NCBI GenBank assembly: GCA_020353515.1
Contig: CP070695.1
Location: 2,180,292-2,244,291, forward strand
From: Candidatus Heimdallarchaeota archaeon
GTDB taxonomy: Archaea; Asgardarchaeota; Heimdallarchaeia; Hodarchaeales; Hodarchaeaceae
Length of the DNA: 64,000 bases
Direction of reading: 5' to 3'
Part shown: positions 36,320-44,725 of the stretch, piece after piece
Layout of the letters: the number at the start of each line of letters is the position of its first letter
How positions within the stretch are numbered: the first letter of the stretch is position 1
Notes under the pieces: generated by a model
What the model saw: only the letters and a program-made list of their open reading frames with translations
Databases searched by the model: none
What the model was told of the DNA's origin: nothing
Position numbers and translations under genes: made by a program

Positions 36320-37120
36320 TCAAAGTTTTTGGATTTTTCCTGGAGAAGGTTCAAAATATACCCCATCTAACAAACCTTTTTCAATAGCCTTTTTCACTAT
36401 GTTAAAAGGAACTTCATTCTCCCTAGCAATTTTCCTTAGGGTCTCCAGTTCAATAGGTTCTTCAGATATGAAAGAAAGAATTTCCGCGGCAGTTTCATCA
36501 GCCGATAATAACTCTTGAAAATCTCTTTTTAAATTATCTGCTTCTTTTTGCTGAATACTTTTTCGTTTTAATGAGGTTTGGATTAAATCATGAAATACCC
36601 GTTTAAATTCTGATGCTGATTCTAGATAACATTCGACATGATAGTATTTGTGAGAAAAAAACTTTCTCCCATCATCCAATTCAACTCGACTAGGTTCAGC
36701 TACACGAAAAATCCCTTTATCTATCTTCTTCTCACAAATTCTACAAGATCCACGAGAACTTTTTGAGGATTCAAGAAAGGGTATTTGTAACAATGCACTA
36801 CGAGACTGAGGACTTTCAACATCCTCTTCTAGACGTTTTTTTAAAAATTCTGTAATTCTATCTTTACTAGCTGAATCTATTGAGGATGATGATTCCAAAA
36901 TGCTAAAAATTGTATCTATCTTATCCTGAGGGGAACACTCGGGATGGTAATATCCATAAGAAGTAATTGTTTCTCCATCGGGTCTTGTAAATTGATAGGG
37001 AATTCCGATTCTATATTCTCCTTTTAAAATTTTCCCGCGACAACTCCGACAGGATGCCCTTCCGCTTTTTGCAGGTTCGATTATTGGAATTTCAGGTTTT
37101 TTGGAAGACACATATCTCAC
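36320..37120 (-). CDS. Tandem PARP-type zinc-finger protein with C-terminal winged-helix-like end
   Basis: 266 residues. Two PARP-type zinc fingers are plain: AKSGRASCRSC with C24, C27, H59, C62, and SKSSRGSCRIC with C126, C129, H161, C164. Both have spacing C-x2-C-x31-H-x2-C, and both end in YYHPEC or YYHVEC. Eukaryotic PARP1 fingers have C-x2-C-x28 to 30-H-x2-C and the same AKSGRASCKKC opening. These fingers bind DNA breaks in PARP1. Residues 210-260 look like a small winged helix (IELETLRKIARENEVPFNIV). No ADP-ribosyltransferase domain is present. Unusual for an archaeon. Confidence 0.75.
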   Translation of the reverse strand: MRYVSSKKPEIPIIEPAKSGRASCRSCRGKILKGEYRIGIPYQFTRPDGETITSYGYYHPECSPQDKIDTIFSILESSSSIDSASKDRITEFLKKRLEEDVESPQSRSALLQIPFLESSKSSRGSCRICEKKIDKGIFRVAEPSRVELDDGRKFFSHKYYHVECYLESASEFKRVFHDLIQTSLKRKSIQQKEADNLKRDFQELLSADETAAEILSFISEEPIELETLRKIARENEVPFNIVKKAIEKGLLDGVYFEPSPGKIQKL

Positions 37121-37236
37121 TTTCAGATTATATCATAAGTAAGATTATTAATATTTACTCTAAAAATACTCCCTTCAGATAGGTCAATAAGTAAGATATT
37201 CTTGTAAGAAAATTATCACAAGGAATTTCGATTCAA

Positions 37237-38364
37237 ATGAAAAATAGGATGTTTTTTCTATTAATACTTGTTATTATTCTTATTCCCTCATTATTTACTA
37301 TTTCAATTGGTAGAAATTATCGAAAAAAGCAAATCTTATCGCTTTCGAGCAAATGGCACTTCATTGCTTTGGGTGATAGTCGACAACAATTTGGAACATG
37401 GGATGATGATAATAATAAATACACTCATGATAATACTAATAATCCTACTAGAGCAGCACTATTTACTTCAATAGCAGAAAACAACCCAGAAATAGAATTT
37501 ATTTTACACACTGGCGACATGGTAATGTCAGGTGGAGAACAAGATGATTGGAACCGTTATTTTGAAGATATTGAAAATATGACAAAAGAAAATATTACTA
37601 TCTACTATGCAGTAGGTAACCATGAAAAATATACCTATGCATTAGGAGATAGTCAATGGGGGCCCAGTGACGAAGACTTCTCTACATATTTAGCGAACGT
37701 TGAATTACCTGGCAATGAACGTTATTATAGTTTTGATTTCATGAATCAAATTCATTTTGTTTTTATCAATACTGAAGAGGATTGGTCTGATGGCTTTTCT
37801 ATTACTACTGATCAGAATAACTGGTTAATTAATGATTTTGAGACAAATACGCTTGATTTCATTATTGCTGTATTTCACCGGCCCTGTTACTCAATTCGTG
37901 ACTCTGGTAGAGTTCATGCTGCTCAACAAGTCCGCAATGTTCTGGAACCACTCTTTTTGCAATATGGTGTCGATTTGGTCTTTTCTGGTCATGATCATTA
38001 CTATTATCGTGCAGTACGAAAAGGAGTAACCTATATTACAACTGGTGGAGCTGGAGCGGATCTATATACTAATAAAGACACTTCAGAGTGGCAAGACGGT
38101 GATGTATACTTCTCAGAATATCATTATTGCAATATTACTGTAACTCAATCTAATGAGAATATTGTAACCAAGGTAGATGTGTTAATTCTCGACGAAGGTG
38201 AAGGAACTACTACTTTGGGCGATTCATTTGAAGTGACAGATCATTTGAAAGAAACAACCTCAAGTTCCCTCTCTGATACAGAGAAGACAATACCATCAAC
38301 CGATTTCTCGTTTCTTCTCACAATAATTGGTGTTATTTGTATCATGAAAAAGAGGAAAAAATAA
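37237..38364 (+). CDS. Cell-surface metallophosphoesterase
   Basis: 375 residues. A signal-anchor helix opens the protein (residues 6-24), and a C-terminal hydrophobic helix (FLLTIIGVICIM, 359-370) with a basic tail suggests membrane anchoring. Between them is a calcineurin-like phosphoesterase: GDSR near 46, HTGDMVMSGG near 91, GNHEKY near 128, FHRPCYS near 213 and FSGHDHYYYR near 253. These bind two metals. Resembles purple acid phosphatase-type enzymes acting on outside phosphate esters. An AAGGAA motif lies before the ATG. Confidence 0.88.
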   Translation: MKNRMFFLLILVIILIPSLFTISIGRNYRKKQILSLSSKWHFIALGDSRQQFGTWDDDNNKYTHDNTNNPTRAALFTSIAENNPEIEFILHTGDMVMSGGEQDDWNRYFEDIENMTKENITIYYAVGNHEKYTYALGDSQWGPSDEDFSTYLANVELPGNERYYSFDFMNQIHFVFINTEEDWSDGFSITTDQNNWLINDFETNTLDFIIAVFHRPCYSIRDSGRVHAAQQVRNVLEPLFLQYGVDLVFSGHDHYYYRAVRKGVTYITTGGAGADLYTNKDTSEWQDGDVYFSEYHYCNITVTQSNENIVTKVDVLILDEGEGTTTLGDSFEVTDHLKETTSSSLSDTEKTIPSTDFSFLLTIIGVICIMKKRKK

Positions 38365-38378
38365 GGTTTTTCAAAACA

Positions 38379-39341
38379 TCATGAAAGAATTATAAATCGA
38401 CTGCTTTTGATGTTCTCGCTTGTTGTGAAAGAGGATTCAGAGTGAGTTTTTGCGGCTGTAATAAACTTCTCAAGATTATTTGAAATAAAAGTAATCATCT
38501 CTTCTTTTAAAATGTCAAATTTTCCATAAATTTCTGGAATTATGTATGTAAAGAAAACAAAAATTCTATCGTAGCATTTAAAGTGCCAAATAACGGAATT
38601 TTGAAGGCGTTTAGCTCCTATCAGAGATAAACTATCTCGATATTTGTTTAGAAGATACTCTTGCTTAATATATCTGGAAATAGATTCTAATAAAGGATCT
38701 GATATATCATCATGGGTATGACTCTTAGCTGTAGAGAACAAATAATCTCCATTTTCATCATAAACTAAAATGAAGGAAACAAATTCTGCTAAATCAGATT
38801 TGATTTTACTTAAAACTTTCCAGTAAATTGCTGCGTCTTCTCCTAGCGGGCCTTCAATTGCTTTTTCAAAATTCTCATCCAATCCTGCAAATTCAGGATT
38901 CTCTAGGTTTGTTTGTAGTGGAGTATAATGACTAAGCAAATTACTTGGTAATTGTTGAAATTCATTTGATGTTGCTAGTGAAAATAATGAAATTCCATTC
39001 GGGGCTTTTGCATAATCGATATACAGTGGTTTATTTTGGTCCACAGTCACACCTAACAGTATTGGTCTCACAATGTCTTTTAACTGCATTATGGCTTCTA
39101 ATAATCCCGACATCAACAAAATTTTCTCGTTTTTTGGACTTATTTCTGGAATATGACGGTTATCTATGACTCCTGATTGACTAACACTAATTGATCGTGT
39201 ATATACAGGAAGACCACCCTCATCCGCTAGAATCACTAATAAATTACTCCCCTTTAAGGAGGATTGACTGATAAGCGGCTGATTTTCGTTAGCAAGCTGA
39301 TTGTAGGATACTTTTATCTTGTTATCCTTTTTCAAATACAA
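38379..39341 (-). CDS. Protein with two probable longin-like modules
   Basis: 320 residues. Residues 32-155 hold a first module, LLVILADEGGLPVYTRSI followed by LLMSGLLEAIMQLKDIV and PILLGVTVDQNKPLYIDY. Residues 170-295 hold a second, LAEFVSFILVYDENGDYLFST, a helix around ISRYIKQEYLLN, then SVIWHFKCYDRIFVFFTYI and a C-terminal helix. The pattern of strand, helix, strand pair, helix repeats twice, as in longin-type traffic proteins. No catalytic motif. Family call is structural inference and should be checked. It faces the phosphoesterase gene tail-to-tail. Confidence 0.5.
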   Translation of the reverse strand: MYLKKDNKIKVSYNQLANENQPLISQSSLKGSNLLVILADEGGLPVYTRSISVSQSGVIDNRHIPEISPKNEKILLMSGLLEAIMQLKDIVRPILLGVTVDQNKPLYIDYAKAPNGISLFSLATSNEFQQLPSNLLSHYTPLQTNLENPEFAGLDENFEKAIEGPLGEDAAIYWKVLSKIKSDLAEFVSFILVYDENGDYLFSTAKSHTHDDISDPLLESISRYIKQEYLLNKYRDSLSLIGAKRLQNSVIWHFKCYDRIFVFFTYIIPEIYGKFDILKEEMITFISNNLEKFITAAKTHSESSFTTSENIKSSRFIILS

Positions 39342-39461
39342 TTCACACCTGATGAAATTAAACTGACAATAAACTTCCTCCTAAAGTACTTATTAAGGTG
39401 AACTAGAGAATATATTCGTAAATGATATTCGTTATTCTGATAATTGAGATGTAAAAGGTTC

Positions 39462-40469
39462 TTAAAAGAATCCTGTTGTTAAAAGTTCCTCCCAAGTTAC
39501 TTTCTCGAATAGATACAGAAATTCTTTAAATGTTACAATCGGTTTTGATGAATAAATGTGATCATCAATGGCTAGTCGTGGACAAGCCGAGTCTACCCAA
39601 GCATCAACCCAAGTAAAGTTTTCAAGATTCTCCAAATTAATATTTTCAGCAATTAATAGTATCTTAGATTTGTTATGGTCCTGAAGTATCTTCTCAATCC
39701 TTGAGACAGTGTAAGGATGGTGTTGGCCTAATTTTGAGCTTCCTATTATTCCCCAAACGTTCGCTGTTCGAGCCTGGGTAATTATATGATTTCTTTTTCG
39801 AATCAACTTCTCTCGTTCTATTGCAGAGAATTGTTTTATTTCTCCTGTAAATGGATCGAGTTGCAGGATGGGTATTGGTGTACTCAGAAGCAATCCATAT
39901 GTATGAAAGTAACCTGCATGAAGACTTATAATTCCATCTACTTGGTTAGGAAATCCTCTAATAGTATTGATATTGCATCCTAGTATCTGGCCTTCTTTTT
40001 GAACGAAACAATTAATCCCAATACTATCTAGATGAGTTTTTAACTCCTTTAAATTCCTCAAATGCTGAATAGTGGCAACTAAACCAACCTTATTCCAACC
40101 TAGCTCTGCCAGCTTTTCAGATAGCAGGAGGAAATAAGATGAAATTTCGAAATTAACATAAGATGGGATTAGTAAGATATCTAGAGACTTGCTATGAATT
40201 CTCTGATGAAATCCGAACTCATTATGTCCAAAATGGATAAGTAAATCACATTCAAACTGAATGGCCTTATTGATTGCCAGATCACAAACTCCGTAACTGG
40301 GATCACCCTCAACAATGATTTGAGACCCTAGGGGGGTTAAAATCTCAACTACTTCTTGGAGAGGAGTATCAAGCATTCCTTGAGGCATTTGAAGAAGGAT
40401 TCTTTTATACTGCTTCTTTAAAATCATCTCTTTGATTTTATCTATTTCAAGCTCGTAATAACTACTCAT
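39462..40469 (-). CDS. dph2: Diphthamide synthase Dph2
   Basis: 335 residues, archaeal Dph2 in length and motifs. Three Cys ligands of the [4Fe-4S] cluster are at C62 (YGVCD), C165 (LGCN) and C296 (DSACPRLAIDD), close to the spacing known in Pyrococcus Dph2. LLQMPQGMLD opens the first domain. The enzyme is a radical-SAM-like protein that moves the aminocarboxypropyl group of SAM onto a His of elongation factor 2. The ATG is well placed. Divergent from the unknown gene at 40578 across 108 bases. Confidence 0.95.
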   Translation of the reverse strand: MSSYYELEIDKIKEMILKKQYKRILLQMPQGMLDTPLQEVVEILTPLGSQIIVEGDPSYGVCDLAINKAIQFECDLLIHFGHNEFGFHQRIHSKSLDILLIPSYVNFEISSYFLLLSEKLAELGWNKVGLVATIQHLRNLKELKTHLDSIGINCFVQKEGQILGCNINTIRGFPNQVDGIISLHAGYFHTYGLLLSTPIPILQLDPFTGEIKQFSAIEREKLIRKRNHIITQARTANVWGIIGSSKLGQHHPYTVSRIEKILQDHNKSKILLIAENINLENLENFTWVDAWVDSACPRLAIDDHIYSSKPIVTFKEFLYLFEKVTWEELLTTGFF

Positions 40470-40577
40470 TATGTCTCAGCTATTTAATATAAGGATGTTT
40501 TCTACTCTTTAATAACTGAAATAAATAATTTCAGCTTTCTCTCTCGAACAAGCAAAAGAATTTAATACTTCAAATCT

Positions 40578-41507
40578 TTGAGAAAAAGTACTTTGCTTGA
40601 GACTTTTCTTATTGATCAAGGAATTATACAAACAAGACGATTTCGCCTTCTATGTGTTCCTGACTACCTATTTTTTAGAACTCACGCTCATAGACTTTAC
40701 CGAGAGTTTATTGGTATCCCTCGTTACTCTATCATAACACGAAAGGTCACTGATGAACTAGATCACCATTCAAATAAGACTTGTTCCTTAGAGAGTCTCT
40801 ATATTGTCGATGGATCTTCAGCTCTAACTAATGCTCCCTTTTATTTTCCACTTGCTAAACACTTAGATTTATCTATAGTTGGAACTAATCTTGATATCAA
40901 TGAACTCACAAAACTACGGTACATGACTCCATCAAATAAAAATTTTCAAAAGTATGAACCAATAACAGTTGTAAGTAGTGAGGTCATCTTCCATGCTCCG
41001 CTATTTGAGAGTGGGTTAGAATCAAATGCGGTGACACTTCCCCCATCATTTGATCTATTCCTCCAGCCAATAACAGTAACGAAAAATACAATAGCAGTGG
41101 GTTCTGTTCGAGAAATAGGTGAATTCTTTCCCATCAAATTCGATATAATGAGGATAAATTTAGGAGACTTTATTGAATATAATCAACTTTTCTCGAAACC
41201 TCCAGGGCTATCTGGGAACGCGAAATCGGCACGAAAACAAGCAGTCTTAGAAGGATTAAATATAATAATTCGAAGCTTTAACATTCCCATTATACTAATT
41301 TCGCTATATAAAATCTCCAAATTCTTCGCAACTTCATCTGACTCTATACGACATCAAATACAAGAAATTTGCGATCGTTGGAACTTTTCCGAATCAGTCT
41401 TAATTAATAATGAAAAAAGAAGGGTCTGGAAGGAAGAAGAGAGGGAAAAACTCGATTTTTTTTATGATGCGCTTGGTTACATAGTCTTATTCAATCGTTC
41501 TGTGTAA
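40578..41507 (+). CDS. Unknown protein, 309 residues
   Basis: No family recognised. Mixed alpha/beta, with ESLYIVDGSSALTNAPFYFP near residue 73, DLSIVGTNLDINELTKLRY near 95, a central region rich in strands (TVVSSEVIFHAPLF), and a charged helical C-terminus ending in a basic region before the last helices. No signal peptide, no clear metal or P-loop motif. TTG start at 40578, since no ATG is found before residue 114. It is divergent from dph2, which could be chance. I can say only that it is a real-looking soluble protein. Confidence 0.5.
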   Translation: MRKSTLLETFLIDQGIIQTRRFRLLCVPDYLFFRTHAHRLYREFIGIPRYSIITRKVTDELDHHSNKTCSLESLYIVDGSSALTNAPFYFPLAKHLDLSIVGTNLDINELTKLRYMTPSNKNFQKYEPITVVSSEVIFHAPLFESGLESNAVTLPPSFDLFLQPITVTKNTIAVGSVREIGEFFPIKFDIMRINLGDFIEYNQLFSKPPGLSGNAKSARKQAVLEGLNIIIRSFNIPIILISLYKISKFFATSSDSIRHQIQEICDRWNFSESVLINNEKRRVWKEEEREKLDFFYDALGYIVLFNRSV

Positions 41508-41698
41508 AATAAGACTATTATTACAGCTTCTCAACAAAATTAGGTCGCTCTTTCAATTATAACAGTTTTTACAAAAGGGAGAAGAAGTAAACGTGAAATT
41601 AATTGGTAATGGAATTAAATTTATATAATGTTGAAAGCTTGGATGAAAAGAAGAATTCTAAAAGAGAGCTGAAAAAAAAAAAACCAGGTGGCACTTAA

Positions 41699-42211
41699 AT
41701 GAGTGACGATACTCTTAAAATAGAAGAAATCATTCCCACAATCGAAAAGGTCAAGAATACGATCGTTACAATGGAAAAAGAGTTGGCAAAGAAGCAACAG
41801 GAGGCAGATGAAAAAGAAAAACTCTTAGTTGAGCGAGAAGCAAGGCTGAATGAAGCTCAAATTCACCAAACACAACTAGAATTTGAATATGCAAGTCTTG
41901 AAAGCGAATTCAAGAAAATATCTGATCTTTTTTCTGAACTCTCAGATAAAGAAGAAGTCTCACTTGATGTGAAACAGCTCCTTAGCATCTATATTGCCTT
42001 GCTCGAGAAAGTATTTGAGGGAAAACCCCATGCGAAGATCCTATATCTCTTACATGGAGGTAAATCTGAAATGACTCGCCAAGAACTAACAGCAGCGACA
42101 GGTTTCACTCCAGCAATTGTTCTTCATTCATTACATGAATTAAATCGGGCAGAATTAATCAATTATGATGAAGAAGAAGCTAAGGCTTCCCTTGTAAACA
42201 GAATATACTAA
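41699..42211 (+). CDS. Coiled-coil protein with C-terminal winged helix
   Basis: 170 residues. A long coiled coil runs over about residues 10-85 (VKNTIVTMEKELAKKQQEAD, then KEKLLVEREARLNEAQ). The C-terminal 70 residues look like a winged helix-turn-helix: KILYLLHGGKSEMTRQELTA, then PAIVLHSLHELNRAELINY. Probably a dimeric DNA-binding regulator, though the coil could also serve another purpose. GGTGG lies before the ATG as a ribosome-binding site. It precedes xerA by 110 bases on the same strand. Confidence 0.7.
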   Translation: MSDDTLKIEEIIPTIEKVKNTIVTMEKELAKKQQEADEKEKLLVEREARLNEAQIHQTQLEFEYASLESEFKKISDLFSELSDKEEVSLDVKQLLSIYIALLEKVFEGKPHAKILYLLHGGKSEMTRQELTAATGFTPAIVLHSLHELNRAELINYDEEEAKASLVNRIY

Positions 42212-42321
42212 TTTTATTTCAATTTTGAAACAAAGAAGATGTTTTTCATCTTAGGGACGAGTGGATAATCTCGAAATGTTATACTCATTTGAAAATATTT
42301 GGCGACATTTTCCAATTATAG

Positions 42322-43203
42322 TTGGAATTTGCCTTGCTAGTCAATGATTTCCTGATTACACTTGAAATTGAGAAAGGGTACTCACCGAAAACTATTCGGG
42401 AATACTCCTATGACCTGAAAATGTTTGAACGCTTTAATGGAAAACCATTAGAAAAAACTACAACTATGGACTTACGGCGATTTTTGCTTTATCTTAAGCG
42501 AGATAAAGAATACGCTGCAAGAAGTCTCCACCGAAAAATATGCTCATTAAAATCATTTTTCAAATTTTTGAAGAAAGAAGGTCTTATTTCGACAAATCCA
42601 ACTGAAAACATTGAATCCCCGAAAATCCCAAAGTCTTTACCAAAAACAATAACAATTGAAGAAACTATGAAGTTGTTAGCTACCCCAGACAATCTGAGAG
42701 ACAAAGCAATTCTCTATTTGCTTTATGGAACAGGTATGAGAGTATCAGAATTAAGTAATCTCAATATTGAGCAAATAGATCTAAAAGATAAAATAATTCA
42801 TGTAGTAGGCGGAAAAGGAGGGAAGGATAGAATAATTCCTCTTCCTAATGGAATAATAAAAATTTTGGAAGATTATATCATAACACGAGGGAGTACACAA
42901 GATTCAGCATTTATTCTGAACCGTTCAGGTAACAGATTAACTTCTAGGTCAATACAACGAATTGTCAAGAAGTATAAAAATGCAGCAAATTTGTTGGATA
43001 AAACATTAACCCCCCATACCTTACGACATGCGTTTGCTACTCATCTATTATCGAATGCTGTTGATATCCGTGTCATCCAAGAGCTCTTAGGACATGCTTC
43101 TCTTTCAACGACCCAACTCTATACACATGTCTCCTTAGAACATCTTAGGAAATCTTATGACTTAGGACATCCATTATCAAAACAACAGGTAATTGAAGGT
43201 TGA
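42322..43203 (+). CDS. xerA: Tyrosine recombinase XerA
   Basis: 293 residues with all catalytic residues of the phage-integrase fold: R140 in GTGMRVSELSNL, K165 in GKGGKDR, H232 and R235 in HTLRHAFATH, H258 in LGHASLSTTQLYTH and the nucleophile Y267. An N-terminal SAM-like core-binding domain covers 1-105. Size and motif spacing match archaeal XerA, which resolves chromosome dimers at dif. TTG start. Two nearly identical 20-base direct repeats lie just downstream, which might be recombination-related, though they are not obviously dif. Confidence 0.92.
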   Translation: MEFALLVNDFLITLEIEKGYSPKTIREYSYDLKMFERFNGKPLEKTTTMDLRRFLLYLKRDKEYAARSLHRKICSLKSFFKFLKKEGLISTNPTENIESPKIPKSLPKTITIEETMKLLATPDNLRDKAILYLLYGTGMRVSELSNLNIEQIDLKDKIIHVVGGKGGKDRIIPLPNGIIKILEDYIITRGSTQDSAFILNRSGNRLTSRSIQRIVKKYKNAANLLDKTLTPHTLRHAFATHLLSNAVDIRVIQELLGHASLSTTQLYTHVSLEHLRKSYDLGHPLSKQQVIEG

Positions 43204-43213
43204 AAATGTAGGT

Positions 43214-43255
43214 TTTACCTATTATTGGGTCTCAATTTACTTATTATTGGGTCTC
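43214..43255 (+). repeat. Two 20-base direct repeats after xerA
   Basis: TTTACCTATTATTGGGTCTC at 43214-43233 and TTTACTTATTATTGGGTCTC at 43236-43255 differ at one base and have a period of 22. Part of the same sequence, TTATTATTGGGTCT, recurs inverted at 43732-43745. Together they bracket the small minus-strand ORF. Confidence 0.8.
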
Positions 43256-43745
43256 TCCTCTCTTTTTTTGGTTATAATTCTAACCATTCAAAACAAAGTT
43301 GTATGAAATGAAATAGACAAAGAACTGCTTATGGTCATAGCATTTGGTTTTTTTTAGTTATTTTCGTCTTCAAAGACCCTAGAAAGTAGTCCACTCCAAG
43401 AGGTGATACCAAACGACACCCAATACTTACGCTGGATGACTTGAATAATACTATTCATTCCTTTACTCTTTGCAACAGGTCTGCGATGATATTTCCTATA
43501 AAATGCCTGTAGTTCATTAATAGCGCGTATTAATCCTTGTTCACCTAGATAGATTCCGTACTCACTATTAACAGTGCCAAATGTCTGTCGCATCAGATCG
43601 TTCCATGAGTGGATACCATACTCAACCCAATTCTTACTAATGACTGCCTCTGCGATACCTCGCATATCGATGGTCTTCGAACTTTTCTCGAGTATCAATA
43701 ATAACTAAAATCATAATCGATGGAAAATCATAGACCCAATAATAA
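43241..43745. mobile_element. Possible small element bounded by 14-base inverted repeats
   Basis: TTATTATTGGGTCT at 43241-43254 and its exact reverse complement AGACCCAATAATAA at 43732-43745 enclose about 0.5 kb. Inside is the 114-residue ORF, itself flanked by an 11-base inverted repeat (TTTTAGTTATT at 43352-43362 and AATAACTAAAA at 43700-43710). I see no target-site duplication, so a MITE-like remnant or a recombination product are both possible. Confidence 0.4.
43354..43698 (-). CDS. Homing-endonuclease-repeat-like ORF, possibly truncated
   Basis: 114 residues opening at TTG 43698 just after an in-frame TAG, so the N-terminus of a longer gene may be lost. It shows two similar units: NWVEYGIHSWNDLMRQTFG near 23 and YWVSFGITSWSGLLSRVF near 93, separated by INELQAFYRKYHRRPVAK. 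This looks like the homing-endonuclease-associated HNH repeat, which helps DNA recognition. No HNH nuclease core is left. It lies within the inverted-repeat-bounded segment, so it may be a decaying mobile gene. Confidence 0.5.
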   Translation of the reverse strand: MILEKSSKTIDMRGIAEAVISKNWVEYGIHSWNDLMRQTFGTVNSEYGIYLGEQGLIRAINELQAFYRKYHRRPVAKSKGMNSIIQVIQRKYWVSFGITSWSGLLSRVFEDENN

Positions 43746-43859
43746 TTGAATTAACCAAGGTCATAGAAACGGTTTTCAGTCCAGTTAGTACCAAAAATAA
43801 TTAAAACTTACAGAAAATCCATCAAATTTAGGTTCCACAAACGATCCAGTATGGAACTT

Positions 43860-43865
43860 AGGAGG
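43860..43865 (+). promoter_or_regulatory. Perfect Shine-Dalgarno AGGAGG before the GNAT frame
   Basis: AGGAGG is followed eight bases later by the first codon of a long open frame, but that codon is TTA and not a normal start. The spacing suggests the original start was here, for example TTG, and has been changed. Confidence 0.45.
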
Positions 43866-43873
43866 CGTCCTAG

Positions 43874-44638
43874 TTATCAAAATCAAAACAGCTTGATTTA
43901 GAAGTCTTCATAAAACACCTTCTAAAACAACCTCTTAGTGTTATATGTTATCTATTATGGTTCATCTATCATAAAACTGAACAGATAGACATAACATATT
44001 CCATTAATCCGTTTAGTTATATTTTTCGTCATGAAAACAAATATAATATTTCAGGAGAGAATGTTTGGCAACACGATAAGAATATTCGATGGTTCAAAAC
44101 CAATCTTGTCCTAATATTCGAAAAACAGCAATGGGAAGATATTACTCAAAGATTTCAAAATTTCAGGAATATTGAAACAAATCAACAGACAAACTCTTAT
44201 GATACTTATCTCACTCTCAATCTTAGTAAAGATCGCTTATCATATACTGAACTAAATAATGATGAAATTATACAAATTCCATCCCTTAATTATCCGCTTC
44301 CCAAAAAATATCGTCCTTTTAATGGAGGATTGAATTTTGGTCTCATTAAAGACAATCAAATTGTGTGTTTTGCTGCAGCTCCTTACATATTGACTGAAAA
44401 ATCTTTTTCTTTTGCCATAATACGAAGTGTGGAAACGAAATTCCTCAAAAGAAGGCAAGGTTTTGCCTTGAAAACAGTTGGGTTGTTATGTAAAGAATTA
44501 TTCTCTCGTTTTAATGTCTCAAATATATTCTTATGGGTCGAAGAAAAAAATCTCGCAGCTCGCAATTTGTACCAGAATTTAGGGTTTTTAAAAGAATCAA
44601 AAATCTCTTTAACCTACTGTGACTTAAAGAGAGATTGA
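43874..44638 (+). CDS. GNAT acetyltransferase without a standard start codon
   Basis: The frame is open from just after a TAG at 43871 to the stop at 44636-44638, about 254 codons. The C-terminal half is a GNAT domain: FAIIRSVETKFLKRRQGFALKTVGLL near the acetyl-CoA site, and LWVEEKNLAARNLYQNLGF. The N-terminal half (LDLEVFIKHLLKQPLSV) resembles the usual start of this family. No ATG, GTG or TTG occurs in frame before 44330. A perfect SD ends eight bases before 43874, so a mutated or rare start, or a lost gene, is likely. Confidence 0.55.
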   Translation, partial: LSKSKQLDLEVFIKHLLKQPLSVICYLLWFIYHKTEQIDITYSINPFSYIFRHENKYNISGENVWQHDKNIRWFKTNLVLIFEKQQWEDITQRFQNFRNIETNQQTNSYDTYLTLNLSKDRLSYTELNNDEIIQIPSLNYPLPKKYRPFNGGLNFGLIKDNQIVCFAAAPYILTEKSFSFAIIRSVETKFLKRRQGFALKTVGLLCKELFSRFNVSNIFLWVEEKNLAARNLYQNLGFLKESKISLTYCDLKRD

Positions 44639-44725
44639 AAATTTATTTTAGAGACTCAGTATGTTGAGAGTATAATCCATCTTGAATCTTCTTAAAAACT
44701 TCAAAAATGGCTGTAGGTTATAAAT

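Noticed and set aside
43214..43255. Start of a CRISPR array
   Set aside because: Only two direct repeats, spacer of two bases, and an inverted copy further on. No array pattern and no cas gene.
43351..43745. Complete insertion sequence
   Set aside because: No transposase catalytic motif, no target-site duplication, and the ORF is only 114 codons.
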